From the NCBI GenBank assembly GCA_029571215.1, contig JAKPTE010000016.1:1-64000 (forward strand): a stretch of 64,000 bases of DNA, in the 5' to 3' direction. The position numbers and the translations under genes are program-made. This document shows positions 1-8,269 of this stretch, piece by piece. The notes below the pieces were generated by a model, which saw only the letters and a program-made list of their open reading frames with translations, was not told the origin of the DNA and ran no database searches. Source of the stretch: Bacteroidota bacterium. Lineage in GTDB: Bacteria; Bacteroidota; Bacteroidia; Bacteroidales; JAAYUG01. How positions within the stretch are numbered: position 1 is the first letter of the stretch; the number at the start of each line of letters is the position of its first letter.

Positions 1-16
1 CGGGCAAAGAGCTATG

Positions 17-154
17 CGGGGTTTCACCCCGAACCCTGAGTTACTTTTTTGTCAGCCACACAAAAAAGTAACCAAAAAAAGTCTCCACGATGGAAGGCTG
101 AGGCCTTTCTGTGAGGTACCCATCCATCCGTCTATAACCAACCCGGCCTCAGCC
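17..154. repeat. REP-like intergenic palindrome cluster
   Basis: This non-coding stretch holds three nested or adjacent inverted repeats. The first is CGGGG-tttca-CCCCG at 17-31. The second is a perfect 12-bp pair, GTTACTTTTTTG (40-51) and CAAAAAAGTAAC (61-72), with a 9-nt loop. The third is a perfect 10-bp pair, GGCTGAGGCC (96-105) and GGCCTCAGCC (145-154). Such stacked palindromes are typical of dispersed extragenic repeats in Bacteroidota, and the TTACTTTTTTG/CAAAAAAGTAAC core resembles ones I have seen there. No second copy was noticed in this window. The 63-aa ORF across it is not believable. Confidence 0.55.
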
Positions 155-276
155 CACACCAATCGTGGACATCCTCGCACAGGCCTGCAAAGTGCAGGAG
201 TTTGAGCAAGAGCTTATTTCCGTTCTATAAGGAAAGCCGGATAAGGACGAAACCAGAAATTAGGAACCGGAATAAA

Positions 277-331
277 GGTAAAGTCTTTATCTTTACCCGA
301 AAGAATTTTCCTTTTCATTATAACAAGGAGG
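277..331 (+). promoter_or_regulatory. Hairpin, near-consensus -7 box and strong Shine-Dalgarno before the SPFH gene
   Basis: A 7-bp hairpin, GGTAAAG (277-283) with CTTTACC (291-297), overlaps TATCTTTA (288-295), one mismatch from the Bacteroidota -7 box TAnnTTTG. AAGGAGG at 325-331 lies 4 nt before the ATG at 336. Such a full Shine-Dalgarno sequence is unusual in this phylum and fixes the start. Confidence 0.4.
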
Positions 332-335
332 TTAT

Positions 336-1226
336 ATGCTGTTCACTATTACCACCACCATTTTACTTGTAGCCTTTTTCATCTGGTACAAAGCCAGAAA
401 AAAAGTTCACGGAGAACATAATCCCCTGTTCAGAAACACGTCGCAGATAAGCGGGGCCCTGGCACTGGTACTGGTTATTCTGGCCATCAGTCAGTGCTTT
501 ACCGTAATCCCTGCAGGGCATGTAGGAGTAATCGATTTTTTTGGCAAGGTCTCCGATAAAACCCTGAAGGCAGGCATTAACATGGTTAATCCCATGGCCC
601 GCGTCATCAAATTCTCCATTAAAACACAGGAAATTAAAGAGATCATGGATGTCCCATCCAAGGAAGGACTAACAGTCCAACTGGAAGTGAGTGTTTTGTT
701 CCATCTTGATCCAGAAAAAGCCGGAGAAGTTTATAAAAGCGTTGGAGAAAACTATGTTGACATTATTCTGGAACCGCAGTTCCGTTCCGTTTCGAGGGGA
801 GTAACCGCAGGGTATGAAGCAAAGGCTCTGTACACATCGGAGCGCGAAATGCTGGCACAGATCATTATGAGTGACCTGCAAAAGATTGTCGGACCGCGCG
901 GTATTGTCATCGAGGCTTCCCCCCTCAGGCGCATCGCCCTCCCGGAAGGACTGAGAGCGGCTATTGAAGAGAAACTCCGGGCTGAACAGGAAAGCCAGCG
1001 TATGCAGTTCGTCCTGGCAAAAGAACGGCAGGAAGCTGACCGAAAGAGAATTGAAGCTCAGGGAATTTCCGACTTCCAGAACATTGTCTCCAAAGGAATC
1101 AGCGAACAGTTGCTGCGCTGGAAGGGCATTGAAGCCACGGAGAAGCTGGCTAATTCAACCAATACCAAAGTGATTGTAATAGGTGCAGGAAAGGACGGAC
1201 TGCCTCTTATTCTTGATACAAAATAA
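336..1226 (+). CDS. SPFH/prohibitin-family membrane protein
   Basis: Membrane-anchored SPFH (stomatin/prohibitin/flotillin/HflK) protein. Members form oligomeric rings on the membrane and act as scaffolds or protease regulators. A hydrophobic segment lies at residues about 2-17 and a second at about 38-60, running into IPAGHVGVIDFFGKV, which is typical of the start of a prohibitin domain. The SPFH core extends to about residue 230. It is followed by a charged, Glu/Arg-rich helical part (about 205-265) and the C-terminal KVIVIGAGKDGLPLIL typical of bacterial prohibitin homologues. The length of 296 aa is normal. The start is set by AAGGAGG 4 nt upstream. The next gene begins about 25 bp downstream on the same strand. 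No partner gene (NfeD or FtsH) is adjacent, so the specific role is not indicated. Confidence 0.9.
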   Translation: MLFTITTTILLVAFFIWYKARKKVHGEHNPLFRNTSQISGALALVLVILAISQCFTVIPAGHVGVIDFFGKVSDKTLKAGINMVNPMARVIKFSIKTQEIKEIMDVPSKEGLTVQLEVSVLFHLDPEKAGEVYKSVGENYVDIILEPQFRSVSRGVTAGYEAKALYTSEREMLAQIIMSDLQKIVGPRGIVIEASPLRRIALPEGLRAAIEEKLRAEQESQRMQFVLAKERQEADRKRIEAQGISDFQNIVSKGISEQLLRWKGIEATEKLANSTNTKVIVIGAGKDGLPLILDTK

Positions 1227-1250
1227 CACCATTTGAAAAATTATATTCTT

Positions 1251-2984
1251 ATGAGAAAAGCATACATACTTCTGCTGGGTCTAACCATATTCTTTCTCCG
1301 AAGTAATTCCCAGAATCTGCTGACACCGGAATGGAAATTCCATACAGGTGACAGTCTGCAATGGGCCTCCGATACTTACATGGATACACACTGGAAAGAA
1401 ATAACAGCCGGGATTCCCTGGGAACGGCAGGGATACAGAGGATATGACGGCTTTGCCTGGTACCGGAAGGCCGTTTTCATCCCATCTTCCCTTAAGAAAC
1501 AGGTTCTGAGCGGAGGAGGTTTTGTTCTAACCCTGGGACGAATTGATGATGCCGATTATACGTATTGGAACGGTGAACTGTTGATGAAAACAGGAGACCT
1601 ACCTCCAGCCTATGTTTCGGCATACGACAAGGAAAGAAAATGCCTCATTCCTCCGGAAAAAATCCGCTGGGATGCTCTCAACATCATAGCCGTACGCACT
1701 TATGACGGCGGTGGGGAGGGAGGAATGTACACAAAAAATATTGAACTGAAGCCTGCGGGTGTCGAAGATTTTCTTGCCATTTCTCCTACCTTCAGCCGGC
1801 AGGACAGAATCATTACTGGAAACGGACCATTTACTATCCCTCTTACCATTTCCAATACTTCCGGCCGGAAAATAGAAGGTACGCTCACTGTAAAGGTACA
1901 AACCGATTTTGGAGAACCGGCATTTTCGATCAGTGAGAAAGTGAACCTGCCGGGCAGGAAAAGCCAGAGAATCAGCATTCCGGCCGGTAATCTTTCTCCC
2001 GGTTTTTACAATGCAGAAGTAAGTTTGGTAAGTCCCGTTGCCAACAAGCAAACAAGCTTTCATTTTGGTGTAAATCCGGAAAAAATTGTTTCCCCTGCTG
2101 ACCGCATGCCAGATTTCGACGATTACTGGAGACGGGCAAAGAAAGAGCTGGCTGCTGTAGAACCACAGTTCCGTATGATACGCCTCGATTCTCTCTGCAC
2201 TCCCACCCGCGAATGGTTTCTGGTTGAAATGCGTTCGCTGGGAAATGTACTGATCAGAGGATGGTACGGACGTCCAGTAAAACCCGGTAAATATCCCGCC
2301 ATCCTCCATGTCCAGGGCTACAGCTCTTATATGATTCCCCAATGGGCATACCAGGGAGACAACATGGTTTCATTTGCCCTCAATATACGCGGGCACGGAA
2401 ACAGTAAAGACAATATAAATCCGGGATTTCCGGGATATCTCCTGTACCAGTTACACGATAAAGAAAACTATATTTACCGGGGCGCTTACATGGATTGCAT
2501 ACGGGCAGTAGATTTTCTCTGTTCAAGGCCAGAAGTGGATACCTCGCGGATTGCGGTTGAAGGAGGAAGCCAGGGAGGAGCCCTGACCTTCGCCACTGCA
2601 GCGCTTGATAATCAACGCATTAAAGTTGCCGTGCCTCAGGTTCCCTTCTTATCTGATTTCAGGGATTATTTCCGATGTGCTACATGGCCTGCCAACGAAT
2701 TTGAAGCGTACGTCAGGCAACACCCGGAAATTGGATGGGATAAAGTATTTGAAACTCTTAGCTATATCGATATCAAAAATCTGGCACCCTGGGTCAGATG
2801 TCCTGTTTTAATGGCCGTCGGCCTCATGGACAATGTCTGCCCTCCGCATATAAATTTTGCAGCATACAATATGCTGAGCGTACCGAAAGAATATATTGTC
2901 TATCCCGAAAGCGGTCATGGATTACCTTCTGATTTTCAAGCACGTAAGATTGCATTCATCAAAAAAGTTTTCGGAATGGAGTAA
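1251..2984 (+). CDS. Secreted CE7-type acetyl esterase with N-terminal GH2-like sandwich domain
   Basis: Predicted exported carbohydrate esterase. The ORF-track start is a TTG. ATG 1251 gives MRKAYILLLGLTIFFLRSNS, a proper signal peptide, so 577 aa is preferred. Residues about 25-180 resemble the jelly-roll N-domain of GH2 enzymes (WKFHTGD, GFAWYRKAV, GRIDDADYTYWNG). The C-terminal half is an alpha/beta hydrolase of the acetyl xylan esterase / cephalosporin-C deacetylase (CE7) type. It has nucleophile motif GGSQGG, acid Asp in AVGLMDNVCPP and catalytic His in ESGHGLP. Family knowledge suggests deacetylation of xylo-oligosaccharides or similar esters, but the substrate here is inferred only. 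It follows the SPFH gene closely and ends 3 bp before the radical SAM gene, so co-transcription is likely. Confidence 0.85.
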   Translation: MRKAYILLLGLTIFFLRSNSQNLLTPEWKFHTGDSLQWASDTYMDTHWKEITAGIPWERQGYRGYDGFAWYRKAVFIPSSLKKQVLSGGGFVLTLGRIDDADYTYWNGELLMKTGDLPPAYVSAYDKERKCLIPPEKIRWDALNIIAVRTYDGGGEGGMYTKNIELKPAGVEDFLAISPTFSRQDRIITGNGPFTIPLTISNTSGRKIEGTLTVKVQTDFGEPAFSISEKVNLPGRKSQRISIPAGNLSPGFYNAEVSLVSPVANKQTSFHFGVNPEKIVSPADRMPDFDDYWRRAKKELAAVEPQFRMIRLDSLCTPTREWFLVEMRSLGNVLIRGWYGRPVKPGKYPAILHVQGYSSYMIPQWAYQGDNMVSFALNIRGHGNSKDNINPGFPGYLLYQLHDKENYIYRGAYMDCIRAVDFLCSRPEVDTSRIAVEGGSQGGALTFATAALDNQRIKVAVPQVPFLSDFRDYFRCATWPANEFEAYVRQHPEIGWDKVFETLSYIDIKNLAPWVRCPVLMAVGLMDNVCPPHINFAAYNMLSVPKEYIVYPESGHGLPSDFQARKIAFIKKVFGME

Positions 2985-2987
2985 GCA

Positions 2988-3977
2988 ATGGAAGAAGATA
3001 GAAACCGGCAAATGGTTTACCGGCATGGCATTTACACCGATCTTGCTGATTGCACTTTGTGCCCACGTAACTGTCATGCCAACCGTATTGAAAAGCCATC
3101 GGGATATTGCCACACAGGTGCTGGCATTCCCGTTGCGTCAATTTGCATTCACCGGGGAGAAGAGCCGGTAATAAGCGGGAAAAAGGGAATTATTAATTTG
3201 TTCTTCGCGGGTTGTAACCTGCGCTGTGTTTTCTGTCAGAATTATGAGATCAGTTTTTATGGTAAACCCGAATCCCTAAAGTACGGTCTTTACGGGAAGC
3301 AGCCAGAGATCAGGGATTGGTCAGTCAGGGAAGTAGCTGATACTATTGCAGAACAACTTGATGCCGGGTACCATGCAGTGGGCTTTGTTTCACCCTCACA
3401 TGTTGCTCCCCAGGCAGTTGCTGTCATCCGGGAATTACATAATCGGGGATACCATCCTGTTATTGTATGGAATACCAATGCGTATGAAAAAGCAGAAACT
3501 ATTCGCATGCTCGATTCCCTGGTGGATGTATATTTACCTGACTTCAAATACATCACTCCTTCAGTTGCCCGGGAACTATCGGATGCAGAAGATTATCCGC
3601 TGTATGCCGCTGCGACCATTTCCGAAATGTATCGTCAGCGCGGCAACCGGCTGCATTTATCGGAAGATGGAACCGTACAGCGTGGATTGATCATCCGCCA
3701 TCTCGTCATTCCCGGATTTATAGAAGAAAGCAAAAAAGTATTACGGTTTATTGCAGAAAATATTTCAACGGGGGTGTACATTTCCCTGATGTCACAGTAC
3801 TATCCGACGCCTTTTACCAGAGGACCAGTATCTTTGCAGAGAACATTGTACGAAGAGGAATATGAAACCATAAAAGAGGAAATGTACCGGCTTGGTTTCA
3901 GAAACGGATGGATTCAGGACATTGGGAGTCATTTCCATTATCGTCCTGACTTCAGCAGAGAACATCCGTTTGAGTAA
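2988..3977 (+). CDS. PflX-like radical SAM protein (pyruvate formate-lyase activating enzyme homologue)
   Basis: Radical SAM enzyme of the PflX/COG1313 group, related to pyruvate formate-lyase activating enzymes. The radical SAM [4Fe-4S] motif CxxxCxxC is intact in AGCNLRCVFCQNYEIS (about residues 74-89). A family-typical cysteine cluster precedes it, CTLCPRNC near residue 22 and GYCHTGAG near 42, and probably holds another metal or cluster. The length of 329 aa fits the family, whose substrate is unknown. No glycyl-radical enzyme gene is adjacent, so activation of such an enzyme cannot be assumed. The gene starts 3 bp after the esterase stop and is followed by a terminator-like hairpin, so it closes the unit. 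Confidence 0.85.
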   Translation: MEEDRNRQMVYRHGIYTDLADCTLCPRNCHANRIEKPSGYCHTGAGIPVASICIHRGEEPVISGKKGIINLFFAGCNLRCVFCQNYEISFYGKPESLKYGLYGKQPEIRDWSVREVADTIAEQLDAGYHAVGFVSPSHVAPQAVAVIRELHNRGYHPVIVWNTNAYEKAETIRMLDSLVDVYLPDFKYITPSVARELSDAEDYPLYAAATISEMYRQRGNRLHLSEDGTVQRGLIIRHLVIPGFIEESKKVLRFIAENISTGVYISLMSQYYPTPFTRGPVSLQRTLYEEEYETIKEEMYRLGFRNGWIQDIGSHFHYRPDFSREHPFE

Positions 3978-4064
3978 CTAAATGCTTTTCGCCACTCGAA
4001 AGCAAGATTCTACAAACGTAAAGAAAGGAATGTATGATGAAATCTTAAAAGTGGCCTTATAGCC

Positions 4065-4091
4065 CCCCACGGCACATGGGGTTATTTTTTT
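4065..4091 (+). terminator. Rho-independent terminator after the PflX-like gene
   Basis: CCCCA (4065-4069) pairs with TGGGG (4077-4081) and is followed by TTATTTTTTT. The T-tract overlaps the stop codon of the convergent phosphotriesterase-family gene. The stem is short but GC-rich. Confidence 0.55.
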
Positions 4092-5104
4092 CGTATTCTT
4101 ACGGTATAGGCTTCCCGCGGGTTTTCCTGCAAAAGCAGGGAAATTTCCCTTTCTGTAAAACCATTACTTTTCAGAGCCGGAATAAGGTGTGTAAAAATAG
4201 CGGTATATGGGCGAAAAATAACTCCCGCAGGATTGATTACATCATACCACCCGGCATCATGTGAGAGGATTACCCTGTCGAGAAGGCCATGGGTTTTCAT
4301 TTCGGATAGCAGGTATATATATTTTTTCAATTCAATGCTATCTGTTGATACGTTGTCGAAGGAAACCCAAACTCCCTGCCGTGCCAAGTCGATCTGATCC
4401 TCAATGCCGGCAATCTGTGCATGGGTCCAGATAAAGGCATGGGGTGAGACACCTTCTCCCTCCAGGATCCTCAATTCGGCCCTTGCAGCCGCGGCCGATT
4501 CGGTATGGGCATTGATAACCAGGCCTGTCTTAAGGTGGGTCAAAGCAGCAGCCTTTACCAGTTTTGTATGGATTGAATCAAGTATGCTGTCGCTTTGTAC
4601 CGCTATTTTAATAAATCCCGGTTTAATACCGTAATTTTCTATGCCATGTTCCCATTCCGAAATCCACCGTTCGGAAAGCTGTTCCGCCGATTCTGTCCAC
4701 ACATGAGAAGGAAGGGCTTTCTTTCCAATGGCACCGTAATATCCAGTATTGGTAAGAATCTGAATGCCTGATTGTTCTGATAACATTTTGAGCAGAATTG
4801 GATCCCTTCCAAGATAAGCAGGAGTGCATTCCACCATGGTTTTCACTCCCAGTTTCCTTATTTCCATGAGGTAGGGCAACACTTTTTCTATAACATCCTG
4901 CCGGTTCCATCGATTGTAACCAGTGCTGTCAGCACCTATAAAATCAACCAGAACATGTTCATGTGCCAGGGTAATACCCATACTGTCGGAAGAAACAGGA
5001 CCGTTGACCGTCATGATAAAATCCCTGGAGTTTCTGCAGGAAGAAAGAAAGAAGAGCAAAACAACAGGAAGGCAAAACCAGAATGCTATTTTGTACGATT
5101 TCAT
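4082..5104 (-). CDS. Phosphotriesterase-family metal-dependent hydrolase, lipoprotein
   Basis: Amidohydrolase-superfamily protein of the phosphotriesterase-like (PHP/PLL) group, which includes lactonases, esterases and proteins of unknown substrate. Metal-ligand signatures are visible: HxH in LAHEHVLVDF near residue 48, the lysine of GFIKIA (the carboxylated bridging lysine position), histidines in NAHTES and WTHAQ, and Asp in SHDAGWYD. The N-terminus KIAFWFCLPVVLLFFLSSC ends in a lipobox, so the mature protein should be a lipoprotein, unusual for a family that is mostly cytoplasmic. The length of 340 aa is normal. It stands alone, convergent with the radical SAM gene. Substrate unknown. Confidence 0.85.
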   Translation of the reverse strand: MKSYKIAFWFCLPVVLLFFLSSCRNSRDFIMTVNGPVSSDSMGITLAHEHVLVDFIGADSTGYNRWNRQDVIEKVLPYLMEIRKLGVKTMVECTPAYLGRDPILLKMLSEQSGIQILTNTGYYGAIGKKALPSHVWTESAEQLSERWISEWEHGIENYGIKPGFIKIAVQSDSILDSIHTKLVKAAALTHLKTGLVINAHTESAAAARAELRILEGEGVSPHAFIWTHAQIAGIEDQIDLARQGVWVSFDNVSTDSIELKKYIYLLSEMKTHGLLDRVILSHDAGWYDVINPAGVIFRPYTAIFTHLIPALKSNGFTEREISLLLQENPREAYTVRIRKK

Positions 5105-5580
5105 AACAGAGGATTTTATATTGGATCAATCTCCTGGATGTATCATGATAATAAGAATTAATATCGATTTCAAATTTCCACTTTGATTAGGAGCAATTCA
5201 TTTTAATCACTTCCAATGGCAGACCATTTAGCTAAAGAACATTGCACAGATTTACCTTTGTAATAATTTTCTTGCGGTGAAACATATCTGATTACACTGA
5301 AATTACACCCGTCCAAAAAAACTGCTAAAATATAAAGGCCATCTATTTAAAAAAAAACAGGCATCTCATGGTAAATGTAAAAGTTATTTCGTATTCAACA
5401 AGTTTAGTAATAAAAACAATGAACATATCCATTATATCAAATATAGATAAAAATCGAGATTTTTTGGTATTACAATTGCTGGAACAAAAAACTTGAATAC
5501 ATGAAACTTAAAAAAAGACTCATACGTTATTTCTTTTATTTTCGTCTCATGATTGAGAAGGTTTATTAACTCAAATTATT
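5105..5580. other. AT-rich intergenic region between divergent genes
   Basis: A 476-bp, very AT-rich non-coding stretch separates the lipoprotein gene from the GH95 gene. It holds a perfect plus-strand -7 box, TACCTTTG, at 5253-5260, but this lies about 320 nt before the GH95 ATG. It also holds a short AT-rich palindrome, AAAAATC-GA-GATTTTT, near 5449-5464. No ORF of note, tRNA or recognisable riboswitch was found. It may carry a long leader or regulator sites for the fucosidase gene. Confidence 0.4.
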
Positions 5581-7974
5581 ATGAGACTTTTTAATTTTTT
5601 TCTTTCCATTTTGCTTTTCTTGTTTTCGCTTTCGTTAAAATGCCAGACATCAGGGAATCAGATGGTCTTGTGGTACAGGCAGCCCGCAGCAGACTGGAAT
5701 GAAGCCTTGCCTGTTGGCAACGGTCGGCTCGGGGCAATGGTTTTCGGAAATATACTGCATGAGAAGATTCAACTGAATGAAGAGAGTTTGTGGGCAGGCA
5801 TGAGAATCGAAGACGCCGATGCAGAGGTCAGGGAATACCTTCCCATTATTCAGAAAAAATTGCTTACCGGAGAAGTAAAGGAAGCTGCCGAGTTATCGGA
5901 AAAATACCTCAGGAGCAATCCTATGCGCATCCGTTCCTATCAGCCTCTCGGAGACATTTATATTGACATGCCCGATACGTTCCGAAGCATGCCTGAATCA
6001 CTAAGTTACCGGCGTGAATTAAATCTCGAAACTGGCATTGCCACAACCACCTGGTCGTATGAAGGCATAACATTTACACGTGAGGTATTTGCTTCCGCCC
6101 CCGATAACATTATTGTTCTGCGCATAGCGTCATCACAACCCGGAAAGCTGACCTTTAAACTTTCCTTATCGAGAACACAGGATGCTGTTGTAATGCCCAT
6201 TTCAGAAAACGAACTGATTATGACTGGACAGATAGTTGACCTTCCTGCCAGAGAAGCTGGCCCAAGCGGACTCCACATGAAATTCTCGGCTATCCTGCAT
6301 GGAAAAATCAAAGATGGTGCTTTTCATACAGTCAATAACAGTTTTTATGTCGAACAGGCAACCGAGTCAGTATTTTATTTCACAGCAGCAACGGATTACA
6401 ACCCTTCCCTTTTGAATTTTGATGGTACCATTGATCCAGTAAAAAAATGCTCTGAAATAATGTCTCTTGTTAAAAACAAGCCATTCGAAACCGTGAAATC
6501 TGCTCATATTGTTGAACATTCCTCCATGTTCAACAGAGTGCATTTTAGTCTGGGCGGTGACTTCAAAAAAGATTTACCGACCGACCAGCGTCTGAAGCTG
6601 GTCAGGGAAGGAGAACAGGATCCAGGTCTAACAGTGCTGCAATTTCAATACGGGCGATACCTTCTGATGGGGTCATCGCGCAGGCCTGCAATTCTTCCTG
6701 CGAACCTGCAAGGAATATGGAACAAGGATTATGAAGCTGCCTGGAATTCTGATTTCCATACCAACATAAATATCCAGATGAATTATTGGCCGGCCGAGGT
6801 CTGCAATCTTTCCGAAACTGCCCTGGTTCTGTCAGATTTTATTAACCGGCTCAGAGAACCGGGACGTTTAACTGCAGAAAAAACCTTTAATTCAAAAGGA
6901 TGGACTGTAAACCATCTGACCGATCCTTTCGGCCGCACATCGATTTCCGACGGTGTAGGATGGGGCACCTTTCCGATGGCGGGCCCGTGGCTTGTACTTC
7001 ATCAATGGGAACATTATCTTTTCACGCAGGACACAGCATACCTGAAAAGCGAAGCATGGCCATCGATGAAGGAAAGCGCTGAGTTTGTCATGGGGTTCCT
7101 TATCAGGGATAAAAACGGGTATCTTGTAACAGCCCCATCCAACTCGCCGGAGAATACATACCGACTGCCCAACGGTGAAAAATACAATCTTACCTACGGT
7201 GCAACAATGGATATCCAGATAATCAGGGAACTGCTGAATGCCTGCGTAAAAGCCGGAGAAATACTGGGAGTCGAAAAAAAACTGCTTTCACAGATGAAAT
7301 CTGTTCTGAAAGACCTCCCTCCCAACAGGATTAGCAAGAGGTACGGTATCGTGCAGGAATGGATAGATGATTATGAAGAAAACGAGCCTGGACACCGACA
7401 TATGTCACAATTGTTCGGTCTCTATCCGGGAACACAAATTACTCAGGCACAGCCAGCACTTTTTGAAGCAGCGAAAAAAACTATCGAACGCAGGCAGACA
7501 TATGCAGCAAAAGGACAGGGCTCATCAACGGGCTGGAGCAAAGCCTGGATGATCAACTTCCTGGCCAGACTGAAGGATGGAAATGCTGCCCTGAATAAAA
7601 TATTCGAGATGCAGAGGGAAAAGACATTAAACAATCTCTTCGATACCCACCCCCCCTTCCAGATCGATGGAAACTTTGGCCTTACGGCAGGAATTGCCGA
7701 AATGCTTCTTCAGTCGCATACCGGAGAAATTGAACTTCTGCCCGCATTGCCTGATGCGTGGACGGAGGGTGCCATATCCGGACTAAAAGCACGTGGGAAT
7801 ATTGAAGTTGAAATTAAATGGGAAAATAGCCTGCTGACAGAAGCCAGGCTGACAGCAAAAGATGACAGAATGGTTACTGTAAAATACGGAACCAGAAAAG
7901 TAAAACTAAAACTGTCCAAAGCAACACCGGCTATATTGGATAGGAATTTAAGGCCTTTGATTTTTCAGGATTAA
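5581..7974 (+). CDS. Secreted GH95 alpha-L-fucosidase
   Basis: Glycoside hydrolase family 95 enzyme; members remove alpha-1,2-linked L-fucose (some act on L-galactose) by inversion. A signal peptide (MRLFNFFLSILLFLFSLSLK) is followed at once by the GH95 N-terminal hallmark WNEALPVGNGRLGAMVFG and NEESLWAG. The (alpha/alpha)6 barrel motifs NINIQMNYWPAEVCNLSE, APSNSPEN and DGNFGLTAGIAEMLLQS contain the Asn, Glu and Asp positions used in catalysis in characterised members. The length of 797 aa is typical. No SusC/SusD pair or other glycosidase is adjacent, so it is not in an obvious polysaccharide utilisation locus. Transcription is probably from the long AT-rich region upstream. Confidence 0.93.
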   Translation: MRLFNFFLSILLFLFSLSLKCQTSGNQMVLWYRQPAADWNEALPVGNGRLGAMVFGNILHEKIQLNEESLWAGMRIEDADAEVREYLPIIQKKLLTGEVKEAAELSEKYLRSNPMRIRSYQPLGDIYIDMPDTFRSMPESLSYRRELNLETGIATTTWSYEGITFTREVFASAPDNIIVLRIASSQPGKLTFKLSLSRTQDAVVMPISENELIMTGQIVDLPAREAGPSGLHMKFSAILHGKIKDGAFHTVNNSFYVEQATESVFYFTAATDYNPSLLNFDGTIDPVKKCSEIMSLVKNKPFETVKSAHIVEHSSMFNRVHFSLGGDFKKDLPTDQRLKLVREGEQDPGLTVLQFQYGRYLLMGSSRRPAILPANLQGIWNKDYEAAWNSDFHTNINIQMNYWPAEVCNLSETALVLSDFINRLREPGRLTAEKTFNSKGWTVNHLTDPFGRTSISDGVGWGTFPMAGPWLVLHQWEHYLFTQDTAYLKSEAWPSMKESAEFVMGFLIRDKNGYLVTAPSNSPENTYRLPNGEKYNLTYGATMDIQIIRELLNACVKAGEILGVEKKLLSQMKSVLKDLPPNRISKRYGIVQEWIDDYEENEPGHRHMSQLFGLYPGTQITQAQPALFEAAKKTIERRQTYAAKGQGSSTGWSKAWMINFLARLKDGNAALNKIFEMQREKTLNNLFDTHPPFQIDGNFGLTAGIAEMLLQSHTGEIELLPALPDAWTEGAISGLKARGNIEVEIKWENSLLTEARLTAKDDRMVTVKYGTRKVKLKLSKATPAILDRNLRPLIFQD

Positions 7975-8213
7975 ATTATGAATACAAATAGTAACCTGAA
8001 CAAGCAAATTGAAGCAATAATTGGCTCAGAACTGTATGACAAATGCCAGACAAGGAAACGAAGGATAACGGGATTCTAATTTACAACGGCGGAACGAACT
8101 AAAAAAAGTCGGCTATTCAAATCTGATAAATCCATAATGTTCAGGAGTATGGCATAAAGAACTGTTAGCGGAAGACATGCCGGTGATTTCAGAGTACTTC
8201 CCTGCAATTTAGA
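7975..8213. other. Intergenic region with a 33-codon ORF of doubtful meaning
   Basis: Non-coding gap before the hydrogenase-like operon. A short ATG ORF at 7978-8079 (33 codons, starting MNTNSNLNKQIEAIIG) begins 3 nt after the GH95 stop. It has no recognisable domain and could be chance or a remnant. Nothing else was recognised apart from the promoter listed separately. Confidence 0.3.
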
Positions 8214-8243
8214 TTTTTCATCATAATTAATTTTTTACATTTG
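8214..8243 (+). promoter_or_regulatory. Promoter of the hydrogenase-like operon
   Basis: A perfect Bacteroidota -7 box, TACATTTG (8236-8243), lies 26 nt before the ATG at 8270. A TTTT tract at 8214-8217 sits at the correct spacing for the -33 TTTG element. The implied start of transcription is near 8249, leaving a leader of about 20 nt. Confidence 0.6.
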
Positions 8244-8269
8244 CAGCCCTAAAATGATAAAAATACCTA

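Noticed and set aside
14-205. 63-aa ORF at the window start
   Set aside because: It runs through the palindromic repeat cluster and has no recognisable protein features.
7978-8079. 33-codon ORF after the GH95 gene
   Set aside because: Too short, with no domain or conserved context that I can see; kept only as a note in the intergenic entry.
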